A DNA stretch of 64,000 bases, taken from the NCBI RefSeq assembly GCF_001641285.1, contig NZ_CP014841.1, forward strand, positions 3,746,501 through 3,810,500, in the 5' to 3' direction. Positions 1-8,393 of this stretch are shown piece after piece; position 1 is the stretch's first letter; every line of letters starts with the position of its first letter. The position numbers and the translations under genes are program-made. This DNA comes from Dyella thiooxydans. Its GTDB lineage: Bacteria > Pseudomonadota > Gammaproteobacteria > Xanthomonadales > Rhodanobacteraceae. The notes beneath the pieces were generated by a model that worked only from the letters and a program-made list of their open reading frames with translations, made no database searches and had not been told where the DNA came from.

Positions 1-49
1 TGTAGGCGCCGGCCATGGCGCTGGCGAGGTTGGCGGCGGGATCCGGCAT
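1..49 (-). CDS. 5' end of an unidentified gene running off the left edge
   Basis: An ATG on the minus strand at position 49 opens a frame that stays open to the window edge and reads MPDPAANLASAMAGAY. A weak purine run (GAGAG) lies just upstream. The terminator hairpin of the upstream TonB receptor gene sits about 40 bases before it, which fits a new transcription unit starting here. Only 16 residues are visible, so no family can be named and the start is provisional. Confidence 0.3.
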   Translation of the reverse strand, partial: MPDPAANLASAMAGAY

Positions 50-88
50 GCGTCTCTCAATCGATATCGGGCGATCTGCATTATGCAA

Positions 89-118
89 GAGGGGTCGCGG
101 TGTGATCCGCGACCCCTC
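89..118 (-). terminator. Intrinsic terminator of the TonB receptor gene
   Basis: A perfect 12-bp inverted repeat (GAGGGGTCGCGG and its complement) surrounds a 6-base loop. Read on the minus strand it begins 45 bases after the receptor stop codon and is followed by a short T-containing stretch (TTGCAT). Stem strength and position suit a terminator; the weak T tract is the only reservation. Confidence 0.7.
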
Positions 119-162
119 CGGGTGCCATCAAGGCTTCACGCCTTTGCTGGCGGTCTACGCCA

Positions 163-3042
163 TCAGAACTTCACCGTCGCGCGGGCCCAGTAGTAGCGTC
201 CGAGCACGTCGTAGGTGGCGGTGTCCACGTTGTAGTTGGAACCGTTCTGGTACAGCAGCGGCGGTTGCTTGTCGAAGATATTGTCCACGCCGATGTCGAA
301 GCGGGTGTGGATCGACGGCACCGCATAGCCCAGCTGGAACGAGTGGTAGATCACCGAAGCCACCGGGATGTTTACACCGGAAATGGCGGCATCGGCGTTG
401 AGGGCGGTCAGGTGGTTGATGTAGCGCGACTGCCACTGGGCGTTCCAGTTGCCCTTGTCCCAGTTGAGCGTGACCGTGCCGCGCCAGCGCGCGATGTTGC
501 CGAACTGCGGGGTGAACGTCCCGGCGTAGTTGATGGTCCTGGCACCCGGCTGCCCAGGGGTGGCATTGACGTTGTACGTGGAGGTGTAGCTGGTATTCAG
601 TGCCGCCCGGAAGTTGCCCGGGTCGATGCTGCCCAGGTTGAAGTGCGGCAGCTTGTAGCGCAGCGTGTAGTCGATGCCGCTGGTGCTCAGGTTGCCCAGG
701 TTGACCACCGGGGTGTTGATCAGGAACACCTGGCCGGGTTGTCGGCTGGTGTTGTCCTCACGGTGGATGAACGAGCAATACGGGCTGGCGCTGTTGTTGA
801 AGCACGAGCCGACCACCGTATCGGCCTGGATGGCCGTGAGGGTATCGGACAGGTAGATGTGCCAGAAGTCGAGGCTGGTGGACAGGCCCGGCAACCAGTC
901 GGGGTCATAGACCAGGCCCATGTCGATGGACTTGCCCTTTTCCGGCTTCAGCTTGGCACCCACCGTGGCCGCACCGGAATAGAACGTGTTGACCTGCGCC
1001 GGCGAGTTGCCTGCCCAGTTCACCGGGACGTACTGGCAGGCCACGGGATGCGCCGCCAGTTCGGCCGCGCTCAGCCCGACGCAAGGGTCGTTGAGGTTCG
1101 GCTGGACCAGCGTGCGGCCATCGTAGAGCTCGTTGAGATTGGGCGCGCGGAACACCTGGGACACCGTGCCGCGCACCAGCAGGTCGTCGGTCGGGCGCCA
1201 TTCGATCGCCACCTTGCCGTTGGTGGTGGTGCCGGTGGTGCTGTAGTTGGAGCTGCGCACGCCCAGGTCGATGTTCAGCGAGCGGGCCCAGGGCTTGTCC
1301 GAAAGCAGCGGGATCAGCGTCTCGGCGAAGATTTCCTTGACGTCGAAGCTGCCGCGCCCGGGCGAACCGCAGGCTTCCTGCAGGATCTGGCAGGTGGTCG
1401 TGACCGGGTTGAGCACCGCGAAGTCGCTCACGGTGTAGTTCATGAATTGCTTTCGATACAGCGCGCCGACGGACAGCTGCATCGCGCCGGCCGGCAGGTC
1501 CCACAGCTCGCCGCTGGCATCGACCTGCGCCTGCTTGGTCGACTGGGTAAACACGTAGATCGGCGTCTTCACGCCCTGGCTCAACAGCGAGCCGACGCTC
1601 GGATCGGCCTGGTTGAAGATATTCGCGCCACCGTCGACCGCCGCCTGCAGCGCCGGGATGTCCACCTCGTTGGTGTCCCGCTGGTCGCGCTTGGTATGGC
1701 TGTAGTTGATCGAGGCGTCCCAGATCCAGCTGCTCGACTGGCCGAAGGCACCGCGCAGCCCCGCGTTTACCTGTCCGGTATTGGTGGTGTAGCTGTGCAC
1801 GCGCGTGCCGGCACCGGTCAGGCGGGTCTGGAAGTTGTAGCCGCTGTTCGGGTCGCCGGCGACCGGGTTCTGGCTGAAGGTGATGCCGAACGGATTGATC
1901 GGGTTGCTGGAGGAGATGATCAGGCCATCACCGGTGCCCACCGGCGAGGGCGCATCCTGTCCGCTCGACACCGTGTGGTTGTAGAACGCATCGACGAACG
2001 CGGTGACGTTGTCGGTGATGTTGAAGCTGCCCAGCACGAAACCGTTGGTGCGCTTCTGAGCGGTCTGGATGTAGTTGAGCGCCGCATAGTTGTAGGTGTC
2101 CGAGGCCAGCCGGCAACGGTAGTCGCCCAGTGCCGAGCCATCGCCCGACGCCAGGGTCACCTGGGAGGTGCCCGACGAGTTGACGGCGCAGCCGTACTGG
2201 GCGGCGATCGACGCCGGCACCTGGATGCGGCCGGTCGGGATCGAGCTGGAACCCGCCGGCACCACTGCACCGCTGGACAGGTACAACTGCTGCCGGGAGA
2301 ACCTGCGCCGCGCGGCCAGCGTCTCATCGTACTTGTTGTAGTCCAGACCGGCGGCAATGCTGTACCGGTCGCCCGTGGTGCCTGCGGTCAGGTTGAACCC
2401 GTGCCGCTTGGCGTCGCCGTGGCTGGAAATGCCGTCATTGAGGCTGAACTGCGCGCCCTTGTAGTTCTTGCGCAGGATGAAGTTGACGACACCACCGATC
2501 GCGTCCGAGCCGTAGACGGTGGACGCACCCTCGGCCAGCACATCGACGCGCTCGATCATGTCCGGCGGGATCAGGTTGATGTCCGGGTTGGACATGCGCT
2601 GGCCATCGACCAGCACCAGCGTGCGATTGATCCCCAGGCCGCGCAGCGAGACGCGTGAGGCGCCATCGCCGGCTTCCAGCAGCGGGCTGGCCACGCCGCC
2701 ACCGTTGCTGTTGTTCTGTGGATTGGTGGCGTTGCCCGAGATGCTCGGCAGCTGCTGCAGCACGTCGCCGAGCACGGGCTTGCCCGAATTGGTGAGGGTC
2801 GATCGATCCAGCGTCACGACCGGACTGGCCGTTTCCACGTCGACGCGCTTGATCAGCGAGCCGGTCACCACCACCGACTGCAATGTCTTTGCGTCCTTCT
2901 TGGACGGTAGTGCCGTCTGCCCGGTGGGTTCCGGGTTATCCGGCGTCGTGGCCTGTGCCTGCGCCGCTCCAGCCACCGAGAAGATCCCCGCGCACAACGC
3001 CAGCCGCACTGCTGAAGACAAGCGATTCAAGTCGTATTTCAT
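163..3042 (-). CDS. TonB-dependent outer-membrane receptor
   Basis: This 959-residue protein is a TonB-dependent receptor that should import a large substrate across the outer membrane using ExbBD/TonB energy. Residues 1-30 form a signal peptide ending AAQAQ. LQSVVVTGSLIKR at about 54-66 resembles a TonB-box/plug start. The plug follows (SPVVTLDRSTL, VSLRGLGINRTLVLVDGQRM, ERVDVLAEGASTVYGSDAIGGVVN, about 72-187), then a long beta-barrel that ends in an aromatic residue (ATVKF), as outer-membrane proteins do. GGGGAG precedes the ATG. The N-terminal layout resembles receptors that xanthomonads and Caulobacter use for carbohydrates or peptides. The substrate is not evident and no transport operon is adjacent. 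The gene appears monocistronic, with a hairpin terminator downstream. Confidence 0.93.
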   Translation of the reverse strand: MKYDLNRLSSAVRLALCAGIFSVAGAAQAQATTPDNPEPTGQTALPSKKDAKTLQSVVVTGSLIKRVDVETASPVVTLDRSTLTNSGKPVLGDVLQQLPSISGNATNPQNNSNGGGVASPLLEAGDGASRVSLRGLGINRTLVLVDGQRMSNPDINLIPPDMIERVDVLAEGASTVYGSDAIGGVVNFILRKNYKGAQFSLNDGISSHGDAKRHGFNLTAGTTGDRYSIAAGLDYNKYDETLAARRRFSRQQLYLSSGAVVPAGSSSIPTGRIQVPASIAAQYGCAVNSSGTSQVTLASGDGSALGDYRCRLASDTYNYAALNYIQTAQKRTNGFVLGSFNITDNVTAFVDAFYNHTVSSGQDAPSPVGTGDGLIISSSNPINPFGITFSQNPVAGDPNSGYNFQTRLTGAGTRVHSYTTNTGQVNAGLRGAFGQSSSWIWDASINYSHTKRDQRDTNEVDIPALQAAVDGGANIFNQADPSVGSLLSQGVKTPIYVFTQSTKQAQVDASGELWDLPAGAMQLSVGALYRKQFMNYTVSDFAVLNPVTTTCQILQEACGSPGRGSFDVKEIFAETLIPLLSDKPWARSLNIDLGVRSSNYSTTGTTTNGKVAIEWRPTDDLLVRGTVSQVFRAPNLNELYDGRTLVQPNLNDPCVGLSAAELAAHPVACQYVPVNWAGNSPAQVNTFYSGAATVGAKLKPEKGKSIDMGLVYDPDWLPGLSTSLDFWHIYLSDTLTAIQADTVVGSCFNNSASPYCSFIHREDNTSRQPGQVFLINTPVVNLGNLSTSGIDYTLRYKLPHFNLGSIDPGNFRAALNTSYTSTYNVNATPGQPGARTINYAGTFTPQFGNIARWRGTVTLNWDKGNWNAQWQSRYINHLTALNADAAISGVNIPVASVIYHSFQLGYAVPSIHTRFDIGVDNIFDKQPPLLYQNGSNYNVDTATYDVLGRYYWARATVKF

Positions 3043-3235
3043 GTGTTCTCCCCGGTGAAGTAATCCCTGCCATCCCCCTGCTTTTTCAAGCGTCCCGAGT
3101 ATGCCAGCAAGAACTGTTCGCCCAACAAGTGCCCGGCGCCTGTCCCGGCGTAGGGCGGCGGAGCATTCAGGTGTCCGTTGCGCAAGAACATGACGGTGTG
3201 GGGCCGGCTGTCGGCACGCCAGGCGGACGGCTAGG

Positions 3236-4558
3236 TCAGGGCGCGGGTCGGTTGAAATCCCCGATGGCCGCGACCAGGTCGGTCACCGCCAGGCGCTCCG
3301 CTTCGGTGAGATCGGGGTTCCAGCTGTCCATGATCAGTACCACGCGGGTTTGCCCGCTGCGGTTCCACGCTTCGTGCTCGAAGGTGTCGTCGAAGGTGAT
3401 ACAGCGGCCTTCTTCCCACACATGGGTCTGGCCACCCACGCGCAAGGCGCAATCCGGCGGCACGATCAGCGGGAGATGAGTGACCAGCCGGGTATTGGTC
3501 ACGCCACGGTGCGGCAGGATGTGGGTGCCGGGGCGCAGCACCGAGTAGAGGGTTTCCGGGGCATGGTCGCGAATCCGCACCAGCGGCAAGGTGTCCAGCA
3601 ATGCGCTGGTGCGCGGGCAGCGCGCGCAGTTGTCGTCATAGCGCTCGCCGTGCCGGTAGAAGAAGAACGCATCCCAACCGGCCTCTTGCGCGCCGGTGGA
3701 CTCGAGCAGTCGGGCCGCTTCTGCCTCGGCAGTGGTCGCGCCGAGGAATGGCTCGAGCGGGTCGTCGGCGCCTGCCAGCACGGTGCGCAGTTCCCCGCGG
3801 ATGGCCTCGACCGCTGCCTCCAGTCGGGCGTGCTCGGGAAAGCGCTCGCGCGGATAGAGCGGCTGGCTGGGTACGCCGGGGAAATACAGGAACAACGGGC
3901 GCTGCCGAGGATCGGGCAAAGGGGGCGGCAGTTCGTGCAGGTAGATGGCCAGGCACTGGTCGACCCGGGCCAGCTCCGCGCGTCCGTAGCGCTGGCGCAA
4001 CGGCTCGATGACCGCATCGAACAACTCTCGGCGCGTGGCGGCGACATGTCGGGCGGCATGTTTCACCGCGTCGCGCAGGCCGGGGGCGGTGGTTTCGTCG
4101 CTGAGCCAGCGCCGCTGCGCCTGCGCGGCGTTGATGGCGCCCAGATAAACCATCGCGGCTTCGCGCGATCGTCCCTGTTGCTCGAGCACCACACCCAGGC
4201 GCAGTCGCGCCACGAACATGCCTGGTGCCAGCCGCAGTGCCTCCCGCAAGCTGTCCTCGGCGCCACCAGGGTCGCCGGCCAGTACCTGCGCCGCCCCAAG
4301 CTGATGGAGGATGGCCGCGTCCCGCGGGTGCGCCAGTCTTGCGGCGCGCAATCGTTCGACCGCACGCGTCACATGGCCCCGCTCGAGTTCGCGTGAGGCC
4401 AGGAACTGCAACGCCTCGGCGTCGTCCGGAAGCTGTTCGAGCAGACGCGCGAAGGCCTGTTCGGCAAGTAAGACGTCTCCGCGCTGCAATGCCTCAAGCG
4501 CCTGTGCTCGACGGCGCTCGACGGGGTCCTCTGCCTGGTGGTCCATTGGCGTGTTCAT
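3236..4558 (-). CDS. TPR protein with aspartyl/asparaginyl beta-hydroxylase domain
   Basis: The 440-residue product has helical TPR-like repeats over about residues 15-150 (LLAEQAFARLLEQLPDDAEA, AAILHQLGAAQVLAGDPGGA). The C-terminal domain belongs to the aspartyl/asparaginyl beta-hydroxylase family, Fe(II)/2-oxoglutarate enzymes. Its motifs are LRPGTHILPHRGVTN, PLIVPPDCALRVGG, WEEGRCITFDDTFEHEAWN and TRVVLIMDSWNPDL; the histidines of LPHRG and FEHEAWN match the expected iron ligands. The substrate is unknown; family members hydroxylate protein side chains. ATG 4558 is preferred, but an in-frame ATG at 4582 would add eight residues (MPVGYAAP), and neither has a strong ribosome binding site. 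No signal peptide is seen, so it is probably cytoplasmic. The next gene upstream ends 47 bases before this start. Confidence 0.85.
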   Translation of the reverse strand: MNTPMDHQAEDPVERRRAQALEALQRGDVLLAEQAFARLLEQLPDDAEALQFLASRELERGHVTRAVERLRAARLAHPRDAAILHQLGAAQVLAGDPGGAEDSLREALRLAPGMFVARLRLGVVLEQQGRSREAAMVYLGAINAAQAQRRWLSDETTAPGLRDAVKHAARHVAATRRELFDAVIEPLRQRYGRAELARVDQCLAIYLHELPPPLPDPRQRPLFLYFPGVPSQPLYPRERFPEHARLEAAVEAIRGELRTVLAGADDPLEPFLGATTAEAEAARLLESTGAQEAGWDAFFFYRHGERYDDNCARCPRTSALLDTLPLVRIRDHAPETLYSVLRPGTHILPHRGVTNTRLVTHLPLIVPPDCALRVGGQTHVWEEGRCITFDDTFEHEAWNRSGQTRVVLIMDSWNPDLTEAERLAVTDLVAAIGDFNRPAP

Positions 4559-4605
4559 GGGGGCAGCGTATCCGACCGGCATGGTTACCGGCCGGCTGAC
4601 GGAGC

Positions 4606-5985
4606 TCAGTGCGGATAGCGGCCCTGCAGAAACGCGAAGAACGCGCGCAGGCCCATCGCCTCGCCGCCGCGCGGGCGACCCGGGCGGTCGCCGTCGTTCC
4701 AGGCGTAGGTGTCCAGGTGCATCCACGCCTGCGATTCGGGCACGAAGCGCTCCAGGTACAGCGCGGCGGTGATCGCACCGGCATGCCGCGAGGCGCCGGA
4801 GTTGGCCATGTCGGCCAGGTAGGAGTCGAGCATCTTGCGGTACGGGCGCCACAGCGGCAGTTGCCACAGCGGATCGGCGGTGCGCTTGCCGGCGGCGAGT
4901 ACCGCCTCGGCCAGCTCGTCGCGGTTGGCGAACAGGGCCGGCAGGTCCGGGCCCAGCGCCACGCGGGCGGCACCGGTGAGGGTGGCGAAGTCGACGATCA
5001 GGTCCGGCTTCTGCTCGCTGGCATAGGCCAGCGCGTCGCACAGGATCAGCCGGCCCTCGGCGTCGGTGTTGTCCACTTCCACGGTGATGCCGGCGCGGGT
5101 GGTGATCACCTCGCCCGGACGCATCGCGTTGCCGCTGACCGCGTTCTCCACCGCCGGCACCAGCAGGGTCAGGCGCACCGGCAGCTTCGCGTCCATCACC
5201 AGGCCGGCCAGCGCGATGGCGTGCGCCGCGCCGCCCATGTCCTTCTTCATCCAGCGCATGCCGTCGCCGCCCTTGAGGTCCAGGCCGCCGGTGTCGAAGC
5301 ACACGCCCTTGCCGACGATCACCAGCTTCGGATGGCTCTGCTTGCCCCACGTCAGCTCGATCAGCCGCGGCTCGCGATGGCTGGCGCGGCCCACCGCGTG
5401 GATGGTGGGGAAGTTGTGCTTGAGCAGCTCCTGACCGACCCAGTCGCGGACCTTGGCCTTGTGCGCCTTGCCGAGCTTGTGCACGGCGTCCCCCAGTTGC
5501 TCGGGCCCCATGTCCTCGGTCGGCGTGTTGACCAGATCGCGCACCAGCGCGGTGGCTTCGACCAGCGGCGCCAGCGCTTCCAGATCCTCGGCCGGCACGG
5601 CCAGCGTGGCCGGTGTGCGGCGCGGCTTGCGGTAGCGGGTGAACTGGTAGGCGCCCAGGGCCCAGCCGAGCGCGGCCTGTCGTGCATCCAGCGCTACGCC
5701 CTCATCGGCCAGGTGGTAATGGCCGGGCGGCAGCGACATCGGCAGGCCGGCCAGTGCGCCGAGCGGGTCGGCCGGATCCACGCCCACCAGCACCCGCGCC
5801 AGCTTGCCGCCGGCATCGGCCAGCAGCACCTGCGCACCGGGGGCGGCTTCGAACGCCCACTCGTCCAGCCAGCGCTTCTGCGCGGCGCTCAGGCGCTTGC
5901 GCGCGGCGGCCAGGGTGGCGGGCGTGACGGTTTCGATGGGGAGGCTGCGGCGGTCGCTGCGCTTGCGTTCGATCAGGACGGACAT
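4606..5985 (-). CDS. M17 family leucyl aminopeptidase
   Basis: A 459-residue cytoplasmic metallo-aminopeptidase that removes N-terminal residues from peptides. The M17 signature NTDAEGRL is intact and provides metal ligands and the active-site arginine. GKGVCFDTGGLDLKGGDGM supplies the lysine/aspartate part of the dinuclear metal centre, and MKKDMGGAAHAIALAG follows as usual. The protein is shorter than PepA (about 500 residues) and fits the shorter leucyl aminopeptidase subgroup. The start is the ATG of MSVLIERKRSDRR, preceded by AAGGAG at good spacing; a longer in-frame extension upstream lacks such a site. The gene stands between the HAD phosphatase gene and the hydroxylase gene on the same strand. 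Confidence 0.93.
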   Translation of the reverse strand: MSVLIERKRSDRRSLPIETVTPATLAAARKRLSAAQKRWLDEWAFEAAPGAQVLLADAGGKLARVLVGVDPADPLGALAGLPMSLPPGHYHLADEGVALDARQAALGWALGAYQFTRYRKPRRTPATLAVPAEDLEALAPLVEATALVRDLVNTPTEDMGPEQLGDAVHKLGKAHKAKVRDWVGQELLKHNFPTIHAVGRASHREPRLIELTWGKQSHPKLVIVGKGVCFDTGGLDLKGGDGMRWMKKDMGGAAHAIALAGLVMDAKLPVRLTLLVPAVENAVSGNAMRPGEVITTRAGITVEVDNTDAEGRLILCDALAYASEQKPDLIVDFATLTGAARVALGPDLPALFANRDELAEAVLAAGKRTADPLWQLPLWRPYRKMLDSYLADMANSGASRHAGAITAALYLERFVPESQAWMHLDTYAWNDGDRPGRPRGGEAMGLRAFFAFLQGRYPH

Positions 5986-6114
5986 GGTGGCTCCTTGGCG
6001 TCGCGCCGCGAGGGCGCGCTGACGGAAACGGTGTCCCTGCATCTCGGGGGCGCGCCGGCGATGCCGGCACGTGCGGGACAGCGCGACATGATGCGCGCTT
6101 CGTACCCGTGCTGG

Positions 6115-6816
6115 CTACGCGTGGGCGTCCAGCCAGTCGGCCAGCGCGGTCATGTCCGGCAGGTCCAGCTCGGGCGGATCGCCGAGTCCGGCCGGCCACG
6201 GTTCGCCGCGGCGGTTGATCCACGCCACGCGCAAGCCGGCGGCACGGGCGCCGGCCACGTCCAGCGCCGGGTCGTCGCCGACGTGCAGCACCTCGTGCGG
6301 GGCTGCACCCAGCCGTTCCAGCGCAGCGCGGAAGATCGCCGGATCCGGCTTCGGCGCGCCGATCTCCCGCGCGCTCACGTGATGCCGGAAATGCGCGGCA
6401 ATGCCCACGCGCTCCAGGTCGGCATTGCCGTTGGTGAGTGCGGCCACCGGCAGGCGTTCGGCGATGCGGCGCAATGCCGGCAGGCTGTCCTCGTAAAGCT
6501 CCACTGCGTTGCGGGCGGCGAAGTACACCTCCCACAGCGCCTCCACCGGCGCGTCGTCGATGCCGCAGGCGGCGAACGCGTAGCGCATGGTCAGGTGGCG
6601 CTGGGTGGTGAAGTCGTGCGCCAGGTCGGTGCGCTCGGCGGCGATGCGGGCGCGCAGCTCGCGCATCGCCGGGATCGGCCAGGCCTCGGCCACCGCCGGA
6701 TGATGCGTGCGCAGCCACGCGTGCACGTCCTGGTCGGCGCGTTCCAGCGCCGGCCACACCGGCCACAGGGTGTCGTCCAGATCCAGCGTCAGCGCGCGGA
6801 TCGTCACGCCCGGCAT
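6115..6816 (-). CDS. HAD-family hydrolase (subfamily IA, YigB-like)
   Basis: This 233-residue enzyme carries all HAD phosphatase motifs. Motif I is LDLDDTLWP, near residue 10, with the nucleophile aspartate. Motif II is VAALTNGNADL. The motif III lysine is in GAPKPDPAIF. Motif IV is EVLHVGDDPALDVAGARAAG. The helical cap between motifs I and II is that of subfamily IA, and the sequence resembles YigB/pyrimidine-nucleotidase-type hydrolases that act on small phosphomonoesters; the substrate is not predictable. The ATG lies two bases after the stop of the substrate-binding/LysM gene (TGAACATG), with no good ribosome binding site of its own, so translation is probably coupled to that gene. Confidence 0.88.
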   Translation of the reverse strand: MPGVTIRALTLDLDDTLWPVWPALERADQDVHAWLRTHHPAVAEAWPIPAMRELRARIAAERTDLAHDFTTQRHLTMRYAFAACGIDDAPVEALWEVYFAARNAVELYEDSLPALRRIAERLPVAALTNGNADLERVGIAAHFRHHVSAREIGAPKPDPAIFRAALERLGAAPHEVLHVGDDPALDVAGARAAGLRVAWINRRGEPWPAGLGDPPELDLPDMTALADWLDAHA

Positions 6817-6818
6817 GT

Positions 6819-8159
6819 TCAGCGCGGGCTGACCACCAGCACCTGGCCCGGCTTCACGCTGTCGCTGCGCAGGTGGTTCCAGCGGCGCAGGTCGGCCACC
6901 GTCACCGAGTGCTTGTGGGCGATCGAGGAGAGCGTGTCGCCACGCCCCACCTTGTACGACTTGCCCTTCAGCTGCGGCTGCGAAGCGCTCGCGTCGACCC
7001 TGGCGAAGCGCTGGTCGGACGAGGACTCCACCGTGGTCGCCTGGCCGTCCACGCCGGCCAGGCTGGCACGACCGGCTTCGTCGGCCTTCGCCTGGGCGTC
7101 GCGGGCGCGGCGCTCTTCCAGCGCCTGGCGCGCGGCGAGCGTGCGCTCGGAGGTCGGCGCACGGGCGGCGCCGGCGGCGTAGGTCGCGCCCGGTGCGGCG
7201 ATCGGCGTGGCGGTCGGCTGCGCCACGGCGCGCGCACCCACCTCGGCGAGGATCTTGCCGCGGCGCGAGGCATCCATCGAGGCGAGCATCGCCCCATCCT
7301 GGTACGGCACCAGGTCGTGGCGACGGATCACCTCGGCGCCCGCGGGAGAGTTGGCGAAGTCGACGAAGGCCTGCGCCTGCGCGGCCTTCGGGCCGGACGA
7401 ACGGGTGATCAGGTAGAGCGGGGTGTATAGCGGGTAGCTGCCGTTGGCGACGTTGGCGCGGGTCGGCGCGACGCCGTCGATGCGCAGCATCTTCAGCTTC
7501 GGGTTGCCGACGACGTTGGACAGCGTGGTCGCGCCCAGGCCCTTGGTGTCCAGCGCGATGCCCTGCTGCAGCGACGTGGTGTTGAGGTACTGGCGCGGCG
7601 CGGCCACCGGCTGGTTGCCGCGACCGAACAGCAGGGTGCGCAGGCTGTACTCCACGCCGTCGGCGGGGCTGGCCACCGCGTTCACGTCGATCGGCTCGTT
7701 GCGGCCGCCGACCTGGCTCCAGTTGGTGATCTTGCCGTAGTAGATGTCGTGCAGCTGCTTGAGCGTGAGGCTGCTCACCGGGTTGGACGGGTGGGTCACC
7801 ATCACCAGGGCGTCCCACGCCACCGGCGTGAAGGTCAGGCCGGCCTCGTTCGGATCCATGCTGGCGCCGCGCGCGGCACCGGCGATGTCGGCCGAGCCCA
7901 GGCGCACCGCGTCCAGGCCCGAGGCGGTGTTGAACGGCTGCACCGTCACGCTGCCGTGGCCGGCGCGCTGCCAGGCCTTGGCCATGTCGTCCACCACGCC
8001 GTGCGCCACGGTGACGTCGCCGCGCCAGATCAGCGCCGGGCCGGCCGCGTGTGACGCGCCGTGATGGCTGGAGGCGTGCTTCGTCCTGGCGACGACGGAG
8101 GTGGCGAGGCAGAGGCCGACGAGGGCGACCGGCAGCAAGCGGGCGGGACGGAAGGACAT
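6819..8159 (-). CDS. Periplasmic phosphate-binding-like protein with C-terminal LysM domain
   Basis: The 446-residue precursor begins with a signal peptide (MSFRPARLLPVALVGLCLA, cleavage near residue 25). A PBP-like domain of the PstS class follows: a TASGLDAVRLGSADIAGAARG segment, then VTHPSNPVSSLTLKQLHDIYYGKITNWSQVGG, typical of phosphate-binding proteins, then SSGPKAAQAQAFVDFANSPAG. An Ala/Arg-rich helical linker leads to a LysM domain at residues 401-446 (YKVGRGDTLSSIAHKHSVTV through GQVLVVSPR), which binds peptidoglycan. The combination suggests a ligand-binding protein tethered to the cell wall. No pst permease genes are near. ATG 8159 is chosen because the signal peptide starts there; a frame extension of 20 residues upstream is unlikely to be translated. 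The HAD gene follows two bases downstream. Confidence 0.85.
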   Translation of the reverse strand: MSFRPARLLPVALVGLCLATSVVARTKHASSHHGASHAAGPALIWRGDVTVAHGVVDDMAKAWQRAGHGSVTVQPFNTASGLDAVRLGSADIAGAARGASMDPNEAGLTFTPVAWDALVMVTHPSNPVSSLTLKQLHDIYYGKITNWSQVGGRNEPIDVNAVASPADGVEYSLRTLLFGRGNQPVAAPRQYLNTTSLQQGIALDTKGLGATTLSNVVGNPKLKMLRIDGVAPTRANVANGSYPLYTPLYLITRSSGPKAAQAQAFVDFANSPAGAEVIRRHDLVPYQDGAMLASMDASRRGKILAEVGARAVAQPTATPIAAPGATYAAGAARAPTSERTLAARQALEERRARDAQAKADEAGRASLAGVDGQATTVESSSDQRFARVDASASQPQLKGKSYKVGRGDTLSSIAHKHSVTVADLRRWNHLRSDSVKPGQVLVVSPR

Positions 8160-8357
8160 GGCGATGGACAACCTCGAGGACGTGCTTTGGGAAGGCGTCG
8201 TGGCACGACGCGGCGACATGCGGTCCGTCGCATGGCGGCAAGGAGGCTATTTCATCGGTCCCCCCGGCAAACATCAAGCGCGTGCGGAGGCTGGCGTTAA
8301 GGAAGCGACGCGGCTGTGCGCCGCTTCACTGTGCGTTTGTGCGCCGGTCGTTACGGC

Positions 8358-8388
8358 AGGGGCCGCGCGACACCATCGCGCGGCCCCT
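8358..8388 (-). terminator. Hairpin terminator after the HtrA-type protease gene
   Basis: A perfect 13-bp stem (AGGGGCCGCGCGA with its complement) has a 5-base loop and begins six bases after the protease stop codon on the minus strand. There is no clear T tract beyond it, so termination may be weak or the hairpin may protect the 3' end. Confidence 0.55.
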
Positions 8389-8393
8389 TGCGG

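Noticed and set aside
265-2658. Long open frame on the plus strand opposite the TonB receptor gene
   Set aside because: It arises from GC-rich codon bias of the real gene; the Arg/Val/Gly-rich product has no signal, domain or start site.
3236-5350. One continuous minus-strand frame across the TPR/hydroxylase gene and part of the aminopeptidase gene
   Set aside because: The part upstream of 4582 is out of frame with the clear M17 aminopeptidase and lies inside it; the true start is near 4558.
8160-8219. 20-codon N-terminal extension of the LysM fusion protein
   Set aside because: It would bury the signal peptide behind a Ser/Arg-rich stretch; the ATG at 8159 opens directly with the signal peptide.
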